From Hyalella azteca (taxonomy: Eukaryota > Arthropoda > Malacostraca > Amphipoda > Hyalellidae): a stretch of DNA of 64,000 nt. The stretch covers positions 29,770 to 93,769 of the forward strand of contig NW_025939223.1 in NCBI RefSeq assembly GCF_000764305.2, read 5' to 3'. The notes below the pieces were generated by a model. It was not told the DNA's origin and did no database searches. It worked only from the letters and a program-made list of their open reading frames with translations. A program made the position numbers and the translations under genes. Shown here piece by piece: positions 25,327 through 37,473 of the stretch (positions within the stretch are counted from its first letter, which is position 1; each line of letters begins with the position of its first letter).

Positions 25327-28300
25327 GTAAGAACTACTGAACTGAAGTTCTGAACTGAACTATCTGTAACTCTAAGAAGCAAACTACCTACCTAACTGAG
25401 TTAGGCTAGCTATTATCCTCGGTCAAAGTTTTCAACTTCATTTTTTCTAATTATTTTATAGATCAGCAAACTCTGACAATTCAAAGAGATTATTTTACTT
25501 CACTGTTCCTACAGGTTTATCTGAATTTCTGAAATAGGCCTAATATTGCAATTTTGTTTGAATGAATTGAAGTTCTATAAGTTTCTTCTATTTTTTTCTC
25601 AAATTAAAGATGTGTTTAGATAAATATCAAAGCAATTCTACTAACTGCGAAAAAATGTTATTTAAAGTAGATTTTTTAAACTGGCTGAACCCTAATCTAA
25701 GGATTTAAAATTAAATAAAAATTGCACATTGCTAATCATTGAGCTTTCTTTCACAGGGTTTGTATTGGGCATGGAAAATGTGGAATGTCATTAAATTTGA
25801 TTTTTCATTTTCTAGGCCTAGAAAGTCATTGGATTTCATTTCAGGTTATGGAAAGTCATGGAATTTGCAGATGAAAGAAGGAAAAAAAAAAGAATTTTTT
25901 TTTGTGCTGCATGTGCTAAACTGTTTGTGCAGTTGTTTGTTTCCTGCTTTCTGATTGGCACACATGAAAAAAGTAACAACCTAACAAGATACTGTGCCGC
26001 AGTCTCTTGTTTCATGCGTTCTGATTGGTCACCAAACCAAGCTACAATGGCAGCATTCCATCTTCAGTGTGCAATTTCTAGATAACCTTGCTTGGAAAGT
26101 GTAAATTTCATGACTTGTGGTTAAGAATAGAAGCTTGTTGTGACTGGCTTGCTCACCATTGACCATCCAAAGCATGAAGGTATGGCAATATCATGTATAT
26201 TGTGCTCGAAAGACTTCAATGTTTCAAATATGAGGGAAGCAGCTTTGAATAACCATAAAGAGCTATGCATTTACACATTTGCTATTTATCAACTATAGGA
26301 GATGATAGAATATGCACGGATAGTTTTTTAGTCGTGCTAAAGCGGTCATCCCTAAGTCTTGGAAAATTATATTGATGGTCATGGAGAGTCATGGAAAAGT
26401 CATGGAATTTTTGTTCCAAATACTGGTACAAACCCTGCTTTCAAGATTTGATCTCATTAAGGATCCAATTTAATGTCAATATTGATGTACAATATGAAAT
26501 TTTAATTTCTCCAAGTAACATCTCCATAAGAAAAAAATATTTTTTTTTTTTGTGCTGCATGTGCTAAACTGTTTGTGCAGTTGTTTGTTTCCTGCTTTCT
26601 GATTGGCACACATGAAAAAAGTAACAACCTAACAAGATACTGTGCCGCAGTCTCTTGTTTCATGCGTTCCGATTGATCTACAATGGCAGCATTCCATCTT
26701 CAGTGTGCAATTTCTAGATCACCAATAACCATGCTTGGAAAGTGTAAATTTCATGACTTGTGGTTAAGAATAGAAGCTTGTTGTGACTGGCTTGCTCACC
26801 ATTGACCATCCAAAGCATGAAGGTATGGCAATATCATGTATATTGTGCTCGAAAGACTTCAATGTTTCAAATATGAGGGAAGCAGCTTTGAATAACCATA
26901 AAGAGCTATGCATTTACACATTTGCTATTTATCAACTATAGGAGATGATAGAATATGCACGGATAGTTTTTTAGTCGTGCTAAAGCGGTCATCCCTAAGT
27001 CTTGGAAAATTATATTGATGGTCATGGAGAGTCATGGAAAAGTCATGGAATTTTTGTTCCAAATACTGGTACAAACCCTGCTTTCAAGATTTGATCTCAT
27101 TAAGGAGTCAAATTTAATGTCAATATTGATGTACAATATGAAATTTTAATTTCTCCAAGTAACATCTCCATTTGAAATAAATATACCTAGCCTTAGGCAG
27201 GAATGGGAAATATCTACCTTTGAAGCCATTACTAGAGTGCTCCTTCTATGTTTGGACTTTGGAACAGCAAGAGTCTTTTAAATTCTATCTAAATAAACTA
27301 ATTGTCAATGAAAATGCATGAATGGCTGCAAGGTTCCAAATATATTGGAACCTTGTTGATAAGAAAATTGTCAATAAAAAATACTCTGGTCTTCAATGAA
27401 ACCTGCACTAAACACTTGTATTTATGTACAACTGTAGTTTCTTTATCTTATATTGTCCAATTGAATGTAAATTTGTTATTTTTCTTCTCTCACTGGCACT
27501 AACAATATGTAAAACTATTGACTGAGGATTTGAAGGTATTTGCAGGAAAGACCTAGATAATCAAATGCAATTTCCTGCAGGATGCACACAATGTGATTCT
27601 CGAGCTCGACGAGAATGCTTCCTTGTTTGCTGTTTACGATGGCCATGGTGGACATGAGGTGGCCGAGTACACTGCTCAGCATTTTCCTGCACATCTTCTT
27701 GCTAATGCATCTTATAAGCAAGGCAATATGAGAAAGGTAAGTTTTGATGATAAATATAATGAAACATTCATAAGATCTAACAAACATTGTTATCTTGTGT
27801 TTGTTACCTATCTATGTTGACTGACCAACAATCATTATTGATATTGATAAAGGAATAAATTTAAACTAAAATTATCTCTATATATAGTGCCTTACACTAA
27901 CAATTGTTACATGTTTTGAGTGAGATTGATTACTGTTTATATTCCCTATGTTATCATGAAGCCACAATTGTGTAAAGATTGTTTTTTATTTGTGCCAGGG
28001 ATATTAGTGAGTGTAAACTTTATGAGTTGATTGTATGTTTTTATTTCTGTTATTGTCAAATATAGATAAAATATTTCTTAATTGTATGAACGGAATTTCA
28101 ATCCATATACATACAGTACCATCATTTAGATAAGGCTCCTAACCACAGTACAATTCTCCTATGTTGCAGGCTTTGGTTGAGGCATTCTTAACATTTGACC
28201 AACATTTGCTGGAGTCAGAGGTGCTCGCTCTCCTTAAGAAGATGGCCAGTTGCAAGAAAGGTAGACAAGTTACTTGCATCAGCCAGCACTGATGAAATTA

Positions 28301-31300
28301 TGTCCTTAGTATTGTTTATGGTGCAACAGTCTTTTTAATGCCACTAATCCATTAGATTGAACATATGGTTTTATGAAATTTATTTATATTTTTGTGCTCT
28401 AACTTATTCAAAGTTTTTGAATCTTTCTTTGGTAAAACCTCTCACTCTGAAATCATGTTGATTACTGTACTTGTAACAATTGGCATTTTTAGATTGAAAC
28501 TCGTGAAATATTTGCTGCCTTAATTTTCACTGCTTTGACACTGATATTATGACTACAGGTGAGGAGGCAGAGGAGAGCACAGACAGTGAAGATGCAGACA
28601 TCGTGTCTGCTCTGCAGAAGGATGCCAGTATGCCCATTGATGAGGTGCTTGCATCTCGGTATGCAGGCAAGGCATTAGCTAAACTCAAAGAAACGGATAA
28701 TTCCGAGTCAGTTGGTGGTTCCTCAGTACTGAAGCCCAGAAGAAAGGCTAGGGAAAGCAAGAGTGCTGATTCTAATATAGTATCGATTGATGAGAAAGCT
28801 GAAGATGAAGTTAAGAAAGGTAGTGGTAGTTCTATTAAGACCTGCAGCAGCGGAAACAGTAATGGCGATACTCCCTCCCCCACATCTGATGGAGAAAGCT
28901 TGCCTCCTAAGGAGGAATCTGATACTTCAGAGGATGTATCTTCTAGTCCTAGGGCTAAATTAATCAATGGTGAAACTGAGAAGAAGTCTGATGGTATATC
29001 AGAAGAAAAGTCTGAAGAGAAGGCTAAGAAACTTCTGACAAACGGTGATGTCAATGATCATAAGGATGAGAAGGCCATTAATGGTGCAAATGATGAGACC
29101 AAAACAGATCTGGTTGTGGAGGGCAGAAGAATTGTACCCACGCAACTCTCCCCTAAAACCAGCTGTGTCCCTGAGGAATCTCCTTCTTATACTGGTAAGA
29201 TTTTAATAATGTTGTTCCTATTATTCATGTTTTGTTTGATGTGGATGCAAATTTCACTTGCAAGCTGAAACTTTTGAGTGTTCTTCAGTGCTATTAAAAA
29301 AAAACTAAATAACTAAATAATTATTTTACTCATTTGTCCTACATCTCACAATGATTGGTGTATAATTGTCTCGCAGTCATTATCTATATTTAATTTGTAA
29401 GTGATGCTAGGTGATCTTACAGCTATCACTAGAACTTATAGGATGAAACATCATATCCCTTCTTGTTGTTGAGGATCTAACAGAATATTGCATTATCCTT
29501 CAAATTATACGTTAAACTTACTGTGAGATATAAATCGTTCATATACTTTCAGAATATTGCATTATCCTTCAAATTAGTATATGTTAAACCTTGAGATCTT
29601 TATCGTTCATATACTTCGCTAAGAATACAAAGTTGTTTTTGAGCAGGCAAAGGCAAAAGCGGCGGTAAGGGCGGTAAAGTAAAGGGCAGTTCAGCCATCA
29701 CAACCACGACGTTGTCACCCAGCAAGGAGTGCTCTGATGAAGCCACGGCTGCGTCGCCTACAAAGACGCGCAGAGCAGCGCTGGCTGAAGTCAAGAGGAA
29801 GGTGCTCTCTCAGGAGGATCTTGACAGTGAAGACGAGGATGAGGATGATGAAAATTATGATGTTGAGTGAGTGCTCAAACACCATGAAACTTAACATTGA
29901 ATTACCATAGATTGGTATATGTTGTTTCCAACCACCATGAATCTAATTTTGAATTACTGTTGATTACATGTGGTTTTAACAAAATCAAATTGTAATCAAT
30001 GCTGTTCCCACGTCATTTGCCTGGAAAGCTTTTCATTAGACTTAGATTTCTGTTAATGCATTATTTTTCAGTCTAAAACTAGATAGCACAATTTTTCCTT
30101 AACTGCGGAATTTAATAAAAATATTATAAGATACATTTATGAGTTGATGCCACATAAAAACTCTGAACATCATTATAATTACTTTTTATTTAGGCTAATT
30201 GGATGCACATATTTTGAACGGATTGTACCGAATATCCATTACTTCTTGAGGTAAACAAACCTCAAGCTAGCTTGTTTGTATGCCCTCAAAGCATGATCCA
30301 ACTTAGGAATTTTTACTAAGGAAATCAGCTGTTAGGCAAGAAAATGGCTGAGTGTCAGTTAGAGCTCTGAGTGCTGACGTTGTTCTGCCATCTCGTCCTC
30401 GCTCGCAACTTGCGACGTTTTCCTGTTCAGAATTTCATCATGCCAGTCATAATAATGTTAAGTAAGCATTTTCATCATGCCAGTCACGATGATGAGTGAA
30501 TTTATTCCTTGCATTTGTGCCTCAATAATCCTCAACATGAAAGCTGCCTTTAATATTTGTTACTTCACAAAATTTTCTATCATATGAATAAAACATGGAA
30601 GTATGAACATCATATTATAATATTTGAATGTTATATTATAACATTCATGTTATATTTTAATGTTAGTACGTATGTAAAAACATGCATATTTTAATATTGT
30701 ATACATATTAAGATGCATATTATAATATTAGTAATATTATTAACTGTTGGTACAGTGGTAGCGTGACCGGTGAAGGTGAGGGAGACGTCAACGATGAAGA
30801 TGATACATCTGACCCTGAAGGCGAGGAAGCTGGGGATGAAGACGAGTCTAGTGATGATAGTGAGTTGGGGGAGGACCTCGCCGACGAGGCTCTCGATGAT
30901 GATGATGATGACGACGACGATGATGACGATGATGAAGAGGGCATCAGTGATGATGACAATGCCGTCTACAATGAGTTCTATGCCAACATGACGGATGGGG
31001 TGAGTGGCATCATGAGTGTTCTCAGTATATTACTTAACTTATCAGATGCCAGTGCCCTATCTTCTCATTAACACAGGACGGTTAATGTTTTAGATATTGA
31101 AAACTGAAACAGTTCAGTTCCCTTTTTCAGCCCTGGCCATTTCAACTCTCCCCTTCCTCCCCCTAACTATTTAATTTCTCACCCCCTTTCCCTCCGTAGC
31201 CTGTAAATACCCCCTTTTCCACCGTATACACTTCAACTCACCATTTCATCCCATAAATTCCCATGAAACTAGTTAATTCCCCACCTCCTCTCCCCAGTAG

Positions 31301-33137
31301 TCAGTTCAACTCCCTCCTCTCCTCCCCCTAGCCAGTTAAACAGTCCACTTTCCTCCTCCATCCTCAGTAGCTAATTTAATTTTACAAGTAAGCCTGTTAA
31401 ATTCTCTTCTATACTGCCAGTTCCCTCCCATGTACTCCACCAAAGCCACTTGATGTTCCCCTCTTCCCCACCGTAGTTACTTGAATTTTCCCCACCATAC
31501 TTAAACTCCCCTTCTTGTAGCCCGCTCTATCCGTCCTCCCCATAGCCCGGCTACGACAGCGGTTGCACGGCGTGCGTGGCGCTGCTGCACAAGAACAAAC
31601 TCTACGTCGCCAACGTGGGAGACTCGCGCTGCGTGCTCAGCCGTGCTGGTAAAGCCATCGACATGAGCGTCGACCACAAGCCTGAGGACGACCTCGAGAC
31701 GCAGAGGATCATCAAAGCTGGGGGCAAAGTGACTGATGATGGAAGGGTTAATGGTGGCCTCAACTTGTCGCGTGCGCTGGGTGAGGCGTCAGCTTATTTA
31801 TTGATTTGGGCCCATACTTTAAAAAAAGTTAAGAGATCGTAAGTCCATCAGCCAATCATTGACGGCCACGCAAGCTAAATCTACCAATCATAGACAAGAA
31901 AATAGAGTGTAAGTACTTACGTTCACTTAGCGAGTTTTGAAAGTATGGCCCCTGGTGTCTCGCGAGACTACATTGTGATACCGCTGTAATATCTTAAATA
32001 AATACTTACTTCATTCAGCTAGTTTGAAATTTTGTTTCCGACAATTTTAATCAAAAACAATGCGAGCATTTACATTTTAATTCATCCAAACCTCAGCTTT
32101 ATTAGGTATTTTTTCTTGATAGTTTTATATGGCTCATTATGAACTGATTATAATAGTTGAACAATTAATGCAGGCGACCACGGCTACAAGATGAACCCTA
32201 AAGTGTCAGCCTCGGAGCAGATGATCAGCCCCCTGCCTGACGTCATGGTCAGGACCCTGACTAAGGACGACGACTTCATCATCATAGCGTGTGATGGCAT
32301 CTGGAACTCCCTCACGTCTCAACAAGCCGTTGATTTTGTGAAGAAAAGGCTTGATAAAAATCCTGACATGCTACTGTCTTCTGTCTGTAATGAGGTGAGA
32401 TGCTGCCGTGCTTCTGTCTTCTGTCTGTAATGAGGTGAGATGCTGTCGTGCTCATGTCTTCTGTCTGTAATGAGGTGAGATGCTGCCGTGCTACTGTCTT
32501 CTGTCTGTAACAATACGCCACGCAGCAGTATTCATCTATTGTTCATGTACAATAAGTGTCTTGCTTATATCTTGTTGAGCAGCTTCAATAAATCATGTCA
32601 TATCGCTCCATGTATTTACCACGCCCTAGTATATTAAGTCACTGTTATACAGTATAAGTATTCTCGACGTAATATTTGTGTAGATGTTGAAACATTTGCT
32701 TTGTTTTACAGATGTTCGAGCACTGCCTGGCCCCAGACCTGGGCGGCGATGGCACCGGCTGCGACAACATGACCGGCATCATCATTTCCTTCAAAGACAA
32801 AACTGCTTTTGCCGACACTGCTTGTGACGAGGAAGAAGAAGACGAGGGTGTAGCGAGTGGTATTGAGGCGGGCAAGCCAGCTCTCAATGGTGTTAATTGT
32901 GAAGAAAGCAACGGTGCTGCCAAATTAGAGGATAATGTTAGTAATGAAAATGATGATCTGAATCATGGTGAGGCTGCGGTGTCAATGGAAGGTGTTGTAA
33001 ACTCTGGAAATAAAGATGATAGTGAAGATGCTGAACTGAAAACAGCTAAACGATGTGTAGATGAGAATGTTCTTGAAGACGACAGACCTGTTAAGAAAGT
33101 CAAGATTGATGTAGAAGAAGCTCCAGTTTTAATTTAA
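25216..33137 (+). CDS. PPM1G: Protein phosphatase PP2C gamma-like (PPM1G), complete, 9 exons
   Basis: This is a metal-dependent Ser/Thr phosphatase of the PPM family. Coding exons are 25216-25326, 27581-27736, 28170-28260, 28559-29194, 29647-29866, 30756-30999, 31546-31780, 32174-32394 and 32712-33137. All introns are GT-AG, phases agree throughout, and the sum is 2340 nt (779 aa plus stop). The N-terminus (MGIYIS) fits the PPM N-myristoylation pattern and is followed by [15 protein letters not shown]. Catalytic motifs are VYDGHGG (exon 2), [12 protein letters not shown] and DHKPEDD (exon 7), [12 protein letters not shown] across exons 7/8, IACDGIWN (exon 8) and [10 protein letters not shown] (exon 9), so all metal-binding Asp motifs are present. 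As in PPM1G, a long Ser/Glu-rich acidic insert (exons 4-6, with a run of 13 Asp) splits the domain. The C-tail has a basic PVKKVKID stretch, a plausible NLS. Human PPM1G is shorter (known family fact). Known role: nuclear phosphatase associated with spliceosome assembly and histone exchange. The assignment is secure. Exon 8 ends in a donor-containing tandem repeat. Confidence 0.95.
25893..27173 (+). repeat. Tandem duplication (about 640 bp, two copies) in PPM1G intron 1
   Basis: Sequence from about 25893 to 26525 recurs from about 26539 to 27173 with only small differences, for example a shortened CACCAAACCAAGC segment. Each copy starts in a poly-T stretch followed by GTGCTGCATGTGC. No coding is seen. 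It may be a real recent tandem duplication or an assembly repeat. Confidence 0.8.
27581..27736 (+). CDS. PPM1G: PPM1G exon 2 (VYDGHGG motif)
   Basis: It has 52 codons between a TTTCCTGCAG acceptor and an AAG|GTAAGT donor. It contains [13 protein letters not shown], the metal-coordinating Asp motif of PP2C enzymes. Confidence 0.95.
28170..28260 (+). CDS. PPM1G: PPM1G exon 3
   Basis: It is 91 nt, entering in phase 0 and leaving in phase 1, bounded by ATGTTGCAG and AAAG|GTAGAC. It encodes [16 protein letters not shown], matching the helix after the first catalytic strand of PPM1G. Confidence 0.9.
28559..29194 (+). CDS. PPM1G: PPM1G exon 4, low-complexity insert
   Basis: It is 636 nt, phase 1 to phase 1, with acceptor ACTACAG|GT and donor ACTG|GTAAGA. 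It encodes a Ser/Glu/Lys-rich, probably disordered insert. [12 protein letters not shown] resembles the M-P-x-E-E-L-L-x-R-Y segment of PPM1G/insect homologues. This insert interrupts the phosphatase fold. Confidence 0.92.
29647..29866 (+). CDS. PPM1G: PPM1G exon 5, basic-then-acidic linker
   Basis: It is 220 nt, phase 1 to phase 2, with acceptor TTTGAGCAG and donor GTTGA|GTGAGT. It starts with a Gly/Lys-rich stretch ([11 protein letters not shown]), then [13 protein letters not shown], then an acidic run. It is likely disordered. A nearby GT at 29871 could also serve as donor but would break the phase with exon 6. Confidence 0.88.
30756..30999 (+). CDS. PPM1G: PPM1G exon 6, acidic domain with poly-Asp
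   Basis: It is 244 nt, phase 2 to phase 0, with acceptor GGTACAG and donor GGG|GTGAGT. It is almost entirely Asp/Glu with a run of 13 Asp from mixed GAT/GAC codons. This matches the long acidic domain of PPM1G. The microsatellite-like codon run may vary in length between individuals. Confidence 0.9.
31546..31780 (+). CDS. PPM1G: PPM1G exon 7 (catalytic core)
   Basis: It is 235 nt, phase 0 to phase 1, with acceptor CCCATAG and donor CTGG|GTGAGG. It contains [34 protein letters not shown] and [14 protein letters not shown]. It is notably more GC-rich than the other exons of the gene. The intron starts 28 bases before a MITE. Confidence 0.95.
31808..31952. mobile_element. MITE with GGGGCCATACTTTCAAAA inverted ends, PPM1G intron 7
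   Basis: About 145 bp with terminal inverted repeats (GGGCCCATACTTT... / ...AAAGTATGGCCCC). Related copies lie at 6595-6733 and 55688-55803. It has no coding capacity. It sits just downstream of the exon 7 donor. Confidence 0.7.
32174..32394 (+). CDS. PPM1G: PPM1G exon 8 (IACDGIWN motif)
   Basis: It is 221 nt, phase 1 to phase 0, with acceptor AATGCAG. It encodes [19 protein letters not shown] and [11 protein letters not shown]. It ends VCNE|GTGAGA. The last bases of the exon and the donor are repeated downstream with a 40-base period. Confidence 0.94.
32371..32510 (+). repeat. 40-bp tandem repeat carrying the PPM1G exon 8 splice donor
   Basis: CTGTCTGTAATGAGGTGAGA starts at 32381, 32421 and 32461, and a fourth unit at 32501 keeps only CTGTCTGTAA. 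The first unit is coding (SSVCNE) plus the true donor at 32395. Units 2 and 3 repeat the donor at 32435 and 32475. The period is not a multiple of three, so use of a downstream donor shifts the frame. Confidence 0.85.
32712..33137 (+). CDS. PPM1G: PPM1G exon 9 and stop
   Basis: Acceptor TTTTACAG. It begins [19 protein letters not shown], the last PP2C motif, then continues as a 100-residue acidic tail with a basic KKVKID patch before TAA at 33135-33137. Confidence 0.94.
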   Translation: MFEHCLAPDLGGDGTGCDNMTGIIISFKDKTAFADTACDEEEEDEGVASGIEAGKPALNGVNCEESNGAAKLEDNVSNENDDLNHGEAAVSMEGVVNSGNKDDSEDAELKTAKRCVDENVLEDDRPVKKVKIDVEEAPVLI

Positions 33138-36050
33138 TACCAGCCTCGTAAGTTGCTACCTCTTCAATAGCCTTAGTTGTAAACGTAATGCTGTTAATGC
33201 ACTGTGATCACTTCTTAGCCATGGCGGGTTTAGATGACCGAGGAACCTTCAGCTCCTTTCACAATGTACGTCGCTCTTGAAGCCTCGCCAGTTGATTAAA
33301 TTTAAGAAAAATGCTAGAAAATGTTTGCTGATAATGGCGGCGCCGGGGCGACCCTGCGTGGTAACACAAGCGCCTAGTGTAGGGGTAGCGTCTAATGGCG
33401 TACGTCACTAGACACTACCCCTACCCTACCCCTAGTGTCACGCCACTAGAAGTAGTGTCTAGTGGCATGCTGCTGCGTCTAGTGGCGTGCTGTGCTTAAG
33501 CTCTTAGCTGGCCTAGCTATTCTTGTCATGCCTTTAGTCTTATCTTGGAGAGAAGGTCGTATATGTGAATGTTAACGTGTCGTGAGAGCGTCCAGAGTGT
33601 CGGAGCGTCAAAACTTTTCCCACGTTTCGGTTGATATTCTTCGTTGAAATCTTTTAGACAGATTTTTGTTTTTCAATATTTGAGTTTTCCCTATATTTCT
33701 CATAGTAGATACGCTACTCTATTCTACGCTGCAAGCTCTAATGTTGCTCAGGACGGCATGCAGAAGTTACTATGCTTTATCGTGAAGTTCACTCGTCTAA
33801 TTGCGATTATTTATGAAGATGCATTCAAACTTGATTAAGCTTTAAAATCTTTTTCTCTTGTGATGTTCAACTTCCTGAAGTTTGTGTATCTTACATTGTG
33901 TTTTGTATGTGAATGTTTTCAGGTGAAGGTATTGCTTAATTCAGTGTAATCTTAGTTCGTATGATTGCAGGGATCAGTGATATACAAATATTTGTATACA
34001 ATTATATGCCAATCTCTGGGTACATGTAGTACATGTGCTACATGTGCACAAAAGTTTTCTCATGATGGCTGCTGTCAAAAAGTACATTTTAAACTGTGAG
34101 ACGTTTTCCTCGCCATTACGATGGTTATGCTCACCATTTATCATGAGTTAGGCTTGGAATTATCAAAGCACCACCAAAACTTGCGGGAGCACAAGCAGCG
34201 GCTGATTGCTCGTATGATTGTTGGTTGAACTTACCAAGCAATCAGTTAATGCCTGGCGGAGGCGTGAATTCGTGACCATTCTTGCTCGTACGGCCCCTGG
34301 TCTCCTGCACAAGTTGCCGTACATTGGCTGAAATTGTAAAGTCTTTAGTCGCTGCTGGACAGTACAAGTATAGATTTACAATAAAGACTAATCATGCTGT
34401 TTACTATACAAACATTTTGAGTTTTTAAGTGCAAGGCACAAAAATAATCGAATTATATAAGATTTGACTTGAAGTCAAGCGTGAGAATAGATGCTGTACG
34501 TGGGTGTTGTGACGTGGCCTTAACACTGCTGCTGTGCAGGACTTGTCGTATTGCATTCAGAAGGCTTTGTTTGACATGCGAGCCTAAATGAGTTGGCATA
34601 TTTTGATGGATGTCGTCTTTTCGCCTACAATGTATTGTGTGCACTGAAGAAATGCAGTATCTAAATATTGTATGAGTGCTGGCAGTTGCTTCCATTATTA
34701 CTTTTGTTTCAACATCGAGCTTTGCTTTATCTCTGGCCATTCTCGTCCTGACTTATAATACCGTACCGTATAACCTTTTATTTATGCATACATTTACCAT
34801 CGTCAATGCTATCTGTACTTAAAGGCCTGGTGACGAGAGAAACTGACTGAAGGCTTAGAAAACCTCTCGATTATTATAATTAATATACAATGAACAACTT
34901 GCTGATGATGAATGCAGTCCTGTTTTTCAGATCCTGTTCTAATGGCGGACTGTGTCGTTCTAAGATATCTTTACTGTTACTCGTTCAGAGAAACCTTTCT
35001 CATCAATTCTGCTATTTACGTCAAAATTATTTCTCTTGATCTTCACAGTGTCACTGCCAGTAATAATGAAGAAGTTCTAGCCTATGCCTCATGCGTGTTG
35101 ATTGCTACACACATTTTGGATGACTGATTACTTAGACGCAAGCGCTAAGTTCACGCCCCACTGTCTCCGTATGCTTGTCATGGTCTAATGTTCTGAGCAC
35201 ATCTTTGTCCGATGTTCTTTTGTCCAGAACAGCGAGACATCAATATTGTTTCTGAACAGCGAGACATCAATATTGTTCTTGAACAGCGAGACAATAATAT
35301 TGTTCCAAGCAAGAATCGCTACGAATTCGATGAAGTGTGGCAAGCTGTGTGCTAGAAATCTATTTGAGTGAAAAGAGCAGTGAATATGCTGAATATTTCT
35401 GTTGTTAATTTTTGTTCGAGATGAAAAAACAACGCACATTTTTTTCGTAAATATAAATGTTATTATGTTATTAATTATTGTATGCAATTTCTCATTGATC
35501 TTTAATTAACGGACTACTATGAGGCCAAGGACAGACTATCATGGCCTCAAAGTAGTAGAGGCCATGGACAGACTATTAATGATTTGATGCAGCTTTAAAG
35601 CCTCATAATCTGTGTTATAATTGCCAGCTAATCTTCACCTTCACGATTCTCTGGAGCTGGGGCCTAAACTGGGTCGCGATTGCCTACACAAGAGCAAAAT
35701 GCGTCGATATTTGGACAAAGCCTCACACATTTCTCTGAGTGTGGAAACATGATACTATTCAGTAATTGTATCTACTGTCTTGTCTTGTTCTGCCATATTG
35801 ATAGAAAAAATGTTCTGCTCTCAGTTCAGTGACGCGAAGATACAACGCTCTAACGTACGACGTCTCGTTGAATCTTTCTTTAATTCAACTAATTTTTATC
35901 GAGCTTTTGTTGAAGTTTGTGTTAACATCATGTAACTATTGTATCGACTGAACACTCCAACGGTAGACAAATTTATTATGACTTGCTGCAAAGAATAAGA
36001 GCGTATGTCTTTTGTGAATTCTTAATTTTTATGACATTTTCATACCATCG
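33138..36050. other. PPM1G 3' flank, no further gene seen
   Basis: This AT-rich stretch follows the PPM1G stop. An AATAAA at about 34380 could be a distal poly(A) signal. A GC-rich palindromic block is at 33372-33486. A fragment near 35690-35740 is related (inverted) to repeat sequence at 12340-12400. ORFs here have no recognisable homology. Confidence 0.5.
33372..33486. repeat. Palindromic repeat cluster (AGTGTCTAGTGGC family)
   Basis: TGTAGGGGTAGCGTCTA is followed by its near inverse TAGACACTACCCCTAC, then several further direct and inverted copies of CTAGTGTC/GTGTCTAGTGGCG. This could fold into a strong hairpin in the PPM1G 3' UTR or flank. Confidence 0.65.
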
Positions 36051-36074
36051 CTCCATCTTACTTCCTTATAAGCT

Positions 36075-36265
36075 TGTGTTGGGCATGTATTGAACGTGTT
36101 GAAAGTGTATTGAACGCGTCCTGAACGTGTTCTGGACGCGTCGAACGTGTATTGAACGCATCCTGAACGTGTTTTGAACGTGCCGAGAATGTAATGAACG
36201 TGTTCTGGACGTGTCCAATGTGTCCTGGACGTATCGAACGTGTATTGAACGTGTTGCACTTGTCC
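36075..36265. repeat. Degenerate tandem repeat (GAACGTGT family)
   Basis: Imperfect units of about 14-17 bases built on TATTGAACGTGT/CCTGGACGTGT. Open frames across it are a by-product of the repeat, not a gene. Confidence 0.7.
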
Positions 36266-37253
36266 TGTGAACTCCGTCAGTTCTGATCGTGTTTTCACAG
36301 TCGTGGCTGCTGTAGGGCATTCCTCGGGGTTATCGAGTTCCAACGCTAATTTATAAATGAAGTAATTTCTCTTTTTTAATAAACGGTGCTACGCTTTTCT
36401 GAGTATTTTTTTCCCTTTTACTGCTGTCATTAGTAGGTCTCTTGACTGCCGAAGAATTTCACTTGGACTGAAGAGGCAATTAGTTAGTTAGTTTAGTGGC
36501 CAAATGTTTACTAGCGCTTCAGCTATTTAGCTATCTCGCACTGAAAGTCAAGATGAACATCACCATAGAGGTGGAAGGTCTCAATTATTCATCACCCACA
36601 AGGGGGCGGAAGGTCTCGATTGTCCAGCCCGCTGAAGCTGGCTCTAAAGAAGCAGCGTTAGCATCACAAAGAGACGAAGTAACAAGGAGGGACAGGTGAA
36701 AAGCAACAGAAACGAAGACACTCGAACAAGAGGTCGCTTACACGGGACGTCGGCCGCCCGCACGAGAGAGACAGAGAAGGGAAATGTAAGGAATCCTGCC
36801 TACTTAATAACTTAATGTAAGGTATCCTACCTACATAATAACTTAACCCCACAACTGAGACCTGGAGTCAGACACCGCGAGCTCAGCGGTGGGGCGCTCA
36901 GGAACAATCCCCTAGGAACGCGAAAACGCCGAAATCCCATAGGACTTATGAGGCTGAAGAGGCAGTTATGTTATGAACTGGTGATATGAACTTGCTCTCT
37001 TTCTTGGAGAACAATAATAATATTATGAGGAAGGTATTTGGTCAATTAAAGGTGCATACCAATTAATCCGAAAAAGATAAAAAGAATATGCCACTTGAAT
37101 GACAAGCTTCGTTTCATTTTGGTCTCCTTGTTAATTTATTGACGTACCTACCTATTTACTGACGTACCTATTAATTTATTGACCTAAATCTCCATCAATA
37201 CCTACTCAGATGATCGTTGAGTTCTATGGGCATCAACATACGACTTGCTATCG

Positions 37254-37473
37254 AAACGGTTTCAGCTTTTATTAGGCCGTAGGCCTGCCCCCGATTTTTA
37301 ACATCCACAGCTTATTGCGGGCTTGAACTCGCAACTCACTGCTGCAAGTTTTGCATTGCTTAACCGCCCGGCCTCCTCGCCGATTCTGACCAGAAACTGG
37401 CGCACAGAGCTGGGATCGAACCCGCGCCTCTCTGCTCAAATCTTGGTACTCTCAACTTTAACCACTGGGCCAG
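37254..37473 (-). mobile_element. tRNA-derived SINE, slightly truncated
   Basis: GGTTTCAGC...GGCCGTAGGCCTG...GGGATCGAACCCGCGCC...CCACTGGGCC; the first bases of the tRNA head are missing. 230 bases upstream of the candidate DHCR24 promoter. Confidence 0.85.
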
